Program-made: the position numbers and the translations under genes
Shown: positions 19,078 to 24,323 of the stretch, piece after piece
How positions within the stretch are numbered: position 1 is the stretch's first letter
How the letters are laid out: each line of letters begins with the position of its first letter
Assembly: GCA_000969725.1 (NCBI GenBank)
Contig: JXSR01S008969.1
Reading direction: 5' to 3' (one strand)
From: Ophiothrix spiculata
Taxonomy: Eukaryota > Echinodermata > Ophiuroidea > Amphilepidida > Ophiotrichidae
Length of the DNA: 24,323 nt
The notes under the pieces: model-generated
Database searches by the model: none
Told to the model about the DNA's origin: nothing
What the model saw: the letters and a program-made list of their open reading frames with translations, nothing else

Positions 19078-19300
19078 AACCCCAGCGGATTTGGAATGAT
19101 ATAATAATGTTGATTACTATAAGAACACTTTTGTATTTTTTTGAGGAAAGGTAAAAATATGATCTTTGGAATTTTTTTCTTCCATACGTGAGTCACGTGA
19201 CCCAATAGAAATACACGTAAATCGTACCCTAAATTTGCGTTTTAGAAATCCCTCGTCCCTAAATCTAGTGGATGTTATTTATCGTGTCCGCCACCGCCTG
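19078..19300 (+). repeat. ~220-bp repeat, copy A (inverted at 22861-23077)
   Basis: Matches the reverse complement of 22861-23077 from ACCCCAGCGG to GCC(A/C)CCGCCTG at roughly 70-75% by eye. Best-kept parts are GGTAAAAATATGA, CCAATAGAAA and CCCTAAATTTGCGTTTT. It abuts the LINE reading frame at 19300 exactly where that frame stops resembling RT, so this repeat or its insertion removed the ORF end. Confidence 0.8.
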
Positions 19301-20590
19301 GGATTTTATTTAGGTATATTTTGTTTGCACTACCCCAGATTAAAATACCATAGTTAATATAAGGTAAAACTAGGGAGCAATACAATATATATAGTATATT
19401 TTTTGGTACAAAATGCTTTAGTTTTGTCATCATACCAATATTTCTTGCAATGGTTTTAGTAATTGCATCAATGTGATTTTTCCATGTTAAATTCTCGTCT
19501 ATTGTTACGCCAAGAAATTTTGTAGGACTGACTCTTTTGAGTTCTTTTGTCTATTGTCAAGATTGATTTTAAGAATTCTTTTTCTGGCATCGACGTTATT
19601 AAATGGATGCTATTTGCATCAGCATACATGTTTGTATTATGAGGTGTACCAAAAACCATATCATTTGTTTTGCTTGCATTAACATATAATTCATTGGCTT
19701 TGAACCAATTACATATATCATTCAATTCATTATTAATAATCTGAGCTTGTGATTGTAAATCAGGATGGGAATAAAGGAGAGTTGTATCATCGGCAAAGAG
19801 AACAAGCTGAAGCAGAGATGTTGAATTTACAATATCATTAATATAGAGTATGAATAGTAAAGGCCAAGAATTGAACCCTGTGGAACACCACATTTAATTT
19901 CTTTGTATTCAGAATCTTTGTTTTGGTAATGTACTTATTGTTTTCTGCATTTGAGGTAGTAATCGAACCAATTAAGTGTAATACCTCTAAAACCAGAGTG
20001 TTCTAATTTATACAACAAAATATTATGATCGATTGTATCAATAGCCTTTGATAAATCTAAAAATATACCGATTGTACTTTCATTTCTTTCAACAGCCTGT
20101 GTTATTTTGTCAACTAAATCAATGATGGCCATGTAAGTGGAGTGTTTAGGTCTGAAACAAAATTGTTTATCATTGAGTACATTATTCATGTTGATGAATT
20201 CTATGCATCTATTAAACACTAGTCGTTCTAATATCTTGGAGAAGCAGGGTAACACAGATACGGGACGGTAATTGGCGAACAATTCGACACTTTCTTTTTT
20301 ATATATGGGAATTACTTTTGCAATTTTAAGTTGGTCCGGCACACAACCAGATGATAGTGAGAGATTAAAAAATATCAGCCAATGGTTTGGAAATTTCTTT
20401 TGAAACATGTTTAACTATAAGGTTTCCAATACCATCATGCCCTGCGCTTTTGTTTTGGTTAAATTTAGCTATTATTTTTATTATTTCGTCCTGTACAATT
20501 GGCTAAAACAACTACTTTGAGAGGGATTATGAAGGTATCTAAAAAACTCTTTGCCAGAATGGTGAATGCTCGAAGCAAGTTTAGGTCCAA
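19301..20590 (-). pseudogene. LINE reverse transcriptase domain, broken
   Basis: RT landmarks in order are [46 protein letters not shown] (the usual AFD is AID), GVPQGSILG, and the catalytic FADDTTLL near 19785-19805. These are followed by FLGVTIDENLTWKNHI and YINYGILIWGSANKIYLNK. Together they identify an RNA-directed DNA polymerase acting in target-primed reverse transcription. Frame changes occur near 20505, near 20375, at about 19935 and near 19860, the last a missing base right after GSILG. The tail after NKI is gone. Confidence 0.85.
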
Positions 20591-20593
20591 TGT

Positions 20594-21180
20594 CTACAAG
20601 GTAGTTATTGAACACATTTCAAGTGAAATTTTCTCAGGATCAGTTACAGTCACGTTAACATCAGTTTTAAACGATTTTTGAAGTTTTTCCGATTTGTTCC
20701 TACCTTTTATTTCATTTATTGATTTCCAAGTTTTCTTTATATTATATTTTGAGCTTTGAAATATATCATAGTAGTACTTGCGTTTACATTTGCGGATCAA
20801 GTTATTTAATTTGTTTCTGTATGACTTGAATTTTATTAAGTTGTCTTCCGTTGATTTTTTTGACATTGACACATTTCAATATGCCATTAGTAAGCCAAGG
20901 TGATTGAGGAACCGTTTTCCGATGTATTCTTAGTTTTTGCATCGGTATACATTCATTGTATAATTCATTAAATTTATCAAGAAATGAATTGTAATCATCC
21001 GTAGCATTGATACCGTCTAATACTTCATTCCAGACAACTCTAGACAATGCAACTTTAAATCTAACGATATTGTCATTGTTGTGTTTCCTAATAAATTTGT
21101 ATTTATCATTGGCAATACTATTTTTCCTAATAGGTTTGTGCTTTTTGAAGAACACAGTTGGGAAATGATCAGTGATATCT
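20594..21180 (-). pseudogene. LINE endonuclease end and EN-RT linker
   Basis: Begins with VTDITDHFPTVFFKKHKPI. TDH stands at the place of the SDH catalytic motif that closes apurinic-type LINE endonucleases. The linker has SRVVWNEVLDGINATDDY, PQSPWLTNGILKCV and, in a second frame, YRNKLNNLIRKCKRKYYYD with KKTWKSINEIKG, all standard for CR1/jockey-like elements. A frameshift near 20850 separates the two parts. Confidence 0.75.
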
Positions 21181-21185
21181 GTTAC

Positions 21186-21651
21186 AATTATTATTTATAC
21201 TTCGGATATTTAAGTTGAATAATGCGAAATCGTCATGATCAGTTAAAATATCTTTGCTAAGTTGTTCTGTTGTAACATATCTACAGTCAATTTCACATGT
21301 TGCATCGTTAAAAATATTTGGATCAATTGTTTGAGATGTTTAAATCATGTTTTCATACCGCAAAGGGTTAAATGTCATTTTGTCGTATTTTTCAAGGTCG
21401 ATATCCAAAACGTTTATATTTTCATTTAATTTATCAGTAACATCTTTGTCATTTCCAGCACTATTAGAATCATTGACGATTTTACATTTTTCACAGACCC
21501 AGTCATCAAACTTTATATTTTTAAGTTCTTTTTGTTTAAGTTTTGTGCACTTTTTATGGACATAAAATTTACAGTACTTGCAAGAAATCAATCTGTGAGA
21601 TATCTTAATTATTTGGGCACATAAAACACACACATTTTTAGAGTCAGACAT
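21186..21651 (-). pseudogene. LINE N-terminal PHD finger and start of endonuclease
   Basis: ATG at 21651. Residues 8-56 form a C4HC3 PHD-type zinc finger: CVLC, 12 residues, CKYC, HKKC, 17 residues, CEKC, with Trp two residues before the last pair. The frame meets TAA at 21342-21340, then continues in frame to DDFALFNLNIRSINNN, where NIRS is the usual opening of LINE endonucleases. It ends about 10 bp before the TDH motif in another frame. Nearly the whole catalytic domain (about 200 residues in relatives) is therefore missing. Confidence 0.8.
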
Positions 21652-21878
21652 TTAAATAAAAACAAGGCAAACAACAAAACAATGCCACTTATAAAACCAA
21701 ATAGGACTCTAAAAAAATATATGTCAATCATAGTAACCATGAATGAAATAACTGTGGAAGTGAGAATTGATATGCGACCAATACAAATAAATTAATAATG
21801 TACCATAAACATCAATTATGGCAAAATACGTTTATCAGAGAGGCAGAAATAGTACATTGTTACTCTATATTTAATGAA

Positions 21879-22720
21879 ACAATGCAGAAAATTACTTCCG
21901 AGGTCCAAGTGATGGATAGTATGATCTTGGGTTGAAGGCTGCTCAAGACAGGTGCTTACGAACTGTCTTTATTTACCATTAACTATCTATTTTTGTATGT
22001 ATTAAATCTAAGTGCAAACTTTGGTTTTTTGGTTGACACTTTAAATTAACTGCTGTAGTATATTAGTATCTAAAATAATCAGCTCTTTAACCCACACGTT
22101 GAAATACATAAAGTGCAAATGAAAGGTTAATATGTTTTCTTTAAATATTACAAAATGTTGCAATGTTGTTGTTCAGTCGTTGAAAATTATATAATGCACG
22201 CCTTCAGGCACACCTCCGCCACTTCCAGAATCTGATAGAGTGTACCTCACTCTGATCTGCAAGTTGCAAAAACAAAAGGAAAAAATCTATTGAAATGAAT
22301 ACCAACCAAAGTATGCAGCTGTCTGTTTGATACTATAGATAAAACTAATACATATCTATCATTTTGATCTTTTCACATTCAAGATCATGATGCCACATTT
22401 TGTGATCATACCGATGGTGATCTAGATTTGCGACCTACGTCCTGGATATCTCAATACGTAATTCATCATATTTGAGATCCACATATCCGCAAATCAACTT
22501 CTCATCAGAAGGTAATTGCAGCGCTATTATCACTGTTATTTTTTTAATGAGCTTTAAGGAAATCAGTTGAATGATAGTATAAATCAGTGTCACAATTAAC
22601 GATGATTAATAACAAATGATTCGATTTCTATCACATCATAAAAGTAGGGCACTTGTATTAATACCATACCTTGCACTTTTCTGAAGGTGCATCTGGTAGA
22701 CTAAAACTTATCTTATCGAA
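21879..22720 (-). pseudogene. Unit C: second copy of the unit A upstream exons
   Basis: Exons homologous to A are 22551-22439 (113 nt, same length), 22249-22214 (36 nt against 57 in A, a 21-nt difference) and 21954 downward. All are open and in matching phase, giving ICGYVDLKYDELRIEI, HSIRFWKWRS and TCLEQPSTQDHTIHHLDLGS. The donor after the last exon is lost because homology with A breaks near 21879, next to the LINE leader. An extra ~24-bp stretch near 22398-22421 is absent from A. Whether C is still transcribed cannot be told. It probably continues in unit B. Confidence 0.5.
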
Positions 22721-22769
22721 ACATACGTACAAAAGGATAAAAGGCTTATGCTTATGTATTGTGCTTTAT

Positions 22770-22830
22770 TGTTGTTTTTTTTTTTTTTTGTTTTTTGTTT
22801 GTTTGTTTTGTTTTACTTTATTAAATCAAA
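22770..22830. repeat. T-rich low-complexity tract
   Basis: Runs of T with interspersed TTTG units, between unit C and the inverted repeat copy B. No element end is clear. Confidence 0.8.
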
Positions 22831-22860
22831 TTCCCATTAATCTCTGCTTTCACGGTGGAC

Positions 22861-23077
22861 GCAGGCGGGGGCGGCCATGATCCTAGCGATTTAGAAGAAG
22901 CTACTAAATACTAGGGATTTCGAAAACGCAAATTTAGGGAACATATTACGTGTCTTTCTATTGGCGCATTGATATTGAAAAAAAATCACAACTCATATTT
23001 TTACCTTTATTCAAATAATAACAAAAGCGCTCCTATAGTAATACACTTTACTGTATTATTCCAAAACCGCTGGGGTT
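22861..23077 (-). repeat. ~220-bp repeat, copy B (inverted to 19078-19300)
   Basis: The plus strand starts GCAGGCGGGGGCGGCCATGA and ends AAACCGCTGGGGTT. It is a complement-strand match to copy A. The GC-rich end with an ATG looks like a first-exon edge, but the frame closes after five codons. Confidence 0.8.
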
Positions 23078-23534
23078 CTAGTAGCAAAGTAATTTGAAGT
23101 TTATTTGATGTACTATTTTAACACAATGAAAATTACACGAGCGATACCGCGGAAGTATCTCGATCAATTTATGGTACAACAGCTTGATTTTATTGTTTGG
23201 TCGGTTGGTCCGTGACGGACACATGTCATTAGATCCATGATGAACTCATGGTCTCTTCCAAGCTCATACACAAATTACCAACCTGGATAGCCAGAAAAGT
23301 CTATGCAAGCTGGCCTCTTTGAAAAGATACCGAAAATAGAAAAGATAGCAAGAAAAAGAGAAAGAGAAAGATGGCTACTCCCAACACAAGTGCAATTTAC
23401 TCTTAGCCCTTACTTCGTGAGAAAAGAAATCAGGAATTCTTATCTCATGCCCCGATGCAAAGGCTATGGAAACAAAACCAGATTTACTTGCGTATGAAAT
23501 TGTCGTACGGCTTTTATCTACATGAAAAGGCTAT
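23078..23534. other. Unassigned sequence
   Basis: Contains an AG-rich stretch (about 23335-23370) and a 64-codon plus-strand frame of basic composition with no recognisable motif. Confidence 0.35.
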
Positions 23535-23670
23535 GAAACAGTTATAATTTTACAGTTTATAGGCCTACATGTACTGAGGAGAGTAAATGTCCGAAATGCT
23601 CACGAGGGGCTCCGGTTTCGTGTCCTATGTTTAATGGAGGAAAATGCTTTCTCCAAAGATAGACAGCATT
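23535..23670 (+). repeat. Cys-rich exon-like block (inverted copy of 6375-6490)
   Basis: Here the frame ESKCPKCSRGAPVSCPMF, then NGGKCFLQR, is open for about 28 codons, with four Cys, before TAG. It has a possible acceptor (TGTACTGAG) upstream. The 6.4-kb copy is broken between the Cys pairs. A zinc-binding or disulfide fold is possible, but no family is recognised. Confidence 0.35.
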
Positions 23671-24323
23671 GGAATACGCAATTATATCACACAGAAATAA
23701 TAACACAATTATTTATTGATTGGTTATGTAAGTTTTTATAATGGACATGACACATGACATATCATGCAATAAGAGGTGTTCATCAATTTCGCTTACACCG
23801 TCCACCCAGACGACGATGGCCATGCCTCTCCACCGTACTTCTTCTGAAGGTAATCGATTGTCGACAAAACTTGGTTTATTACAAGCGTCGAAAAAAACAC
23901 ACGATAAAACATGTTATCGGTTCTGTTGTCATAGTTCTTGTTTGTCTATCTAAAACATAACATTATTCAGTCTAATCGTAACGACCCTGTTAACGAGCTC
24001 ATTATGCGAATTCTGTATTCCAAGTCTCGCCAAACGAGAAAAAAAAATGGTCGCGAGATTTTGTTTTTTTAAACGTGACCTGCTTAAAATGCTGACTTTG
24101 AACCCTTAATATCTGAAAACGGTGAAAGCAAATGCAAATTTGGAACGGGGTATGAAAATTTGGAGTTTTTCCAATACAATGCATGTGATTTTTTTTTTAC
24201 TGTTGATAAAAAGCAATCATTATATGGAATTTTATATAAAAATAAACGATTTTAAGACTTTTTAAGCAACCAAATTTGAACCCTTACATCAATCTTGTTT
24301 TACAAGATAAAACGCCGTCAGTT
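23671..24323. other. Mostly unassigned; weak first-exon candidate at 23815-23849
   Basis: A GC-richer patch holds an ATG in good context (GACGATGG) at 23815. It reads MAMPLHRTSSE and is followed by a donor-like GAAG/GTAATC at 23849. The opposite strand is open here too. The rest, including the complementary TCTCGCCA...TCGCGAGA segment near 24026-24060, shows no element or gene. Confidence 0.2.

Larger units (their letters stand above)
18427..21855 (-). mobile_element. Degenerate PHD-EN-RT non-LTR retrotransposon (LINE)
   Basis: On the minus strand the order is 5' leader (to about 21855), PHD finger, endonuclease remnant, linker, reverse transcriptase, then a 3' UTR. The UTR closes in AATAAATTTAATCTGAATC at 18427-18450, the short-repeat tail typical of CR1/jockey-type LINEs. 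The element is dead: it has an in-frame stop after the PHD, a large endonuclease deletion and several frameshifts. The C-terminal ORF is replaced by a 223-bp repeat (19078-19300), and a hAT miniature element sits in the 3' UTR. The 5' boundary is approximate. Confidence 0.85.

Noticed and set aside
22770-22830. T-rich tract as the A-tail of a minus-strand retrotransposon
   Set aside because: No element body, ORF or target duplication can be tied to it.
19078-23077. A single 4-kb transposon bounded by the ~220-bp inverted repeats
   Set aside because: No target duplication at the outer ends, about 25-30% divergence between arms, and contents that are clearly a LINE plus a fragment of unit A. 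Kept only as a repeat pair.
23754-23960. 68-codon plus frame with a hydrophobic C-terminus as a membrane protein
   Set aside because: Overlapping open frames on both strands and no motif or copy; only the short ATG-to-donor segment is mentioned as a weak possibility.
1-24323. CRISPR arrays, operons, bacterial ribosome sites
   Set aside because: No regularly spaced repeats or dense ORFs; content is that of an animal nuclear genome.

Overview
This is an AT-rich, intron-like and repeat-dense stretch of animal nuclear DNA. No complete gene can be supported. A degenerate LINE retrotransposon, two hAT-type miniature elements with 8-bp target duplications, TA-flanked mariner-like miniature elements, a tRNA-derived SINE candidate, GT-AG exon candidates and a 50-N assembly gap all say metazoan. 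The style suggests a marine invertebrate, but the sequence alone does not fix phylum or species.

Layout. 1-1450: unassigned DNA with two small blocks (X, Y) that recur inverted near 15.0-15.3 kb. 1519-1822: hAT miniature element. 2.0-6.1 kb (unit A): a low-copy segment carrying a candidate multi-exon minus-strand gene fragment, with a TA-flanked miniature element at 4888-5331 in an intron. 7.8-8.6 kb (Z1): an exon-bearing block that recurs inverted at 15.7-18.3 kb (Z2). 8.7-9.07 kb: SINE candidate. 10.0-11.9 kb (unit B): direct diverged copy of the left part of unit A. 11.96-12.3 kb: possible solo LTR or promoter. 13.2-13.85 kb: near-identical tandem copies on either side of the gap. 14041-14461: mariner-like miniature element. 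16.3-18.1 kb: large foldback with an inner element whose ends read TATAGGGGAGACTGGGGC. 18.4-21.85 kb: minus-strand PHD-EN-RT LINE, broken by frameshifts, lacking most of its endonuclease, and invaded by a hAT miniature element. 21.88-22.72 kb (unit C): direct copy of the right part of unit A. 19078-19300 and 22861-23077: a pair of inverted ~220-bp repeats. 23.1-24.3 kb: mostly unassigned.

Main result. Units A and C share at least three exons (113 nt; 57 versus 36 nt; 85 nt or its cut remnant) whose splice phases chain correctly. The length difference in the middle exon is 21 nt, which keeps the frame. This points to a duplicated protein-coding gene of a family I do not recognise. Units B and C together look like one second copy of A, split by about 10 kb of later insertions. 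The inverted Z2-X2-Y2 order fits a fragment of a former tandem array turned around. The window therefore reads as a locally duplicated gene cluster decaying under transposon load.
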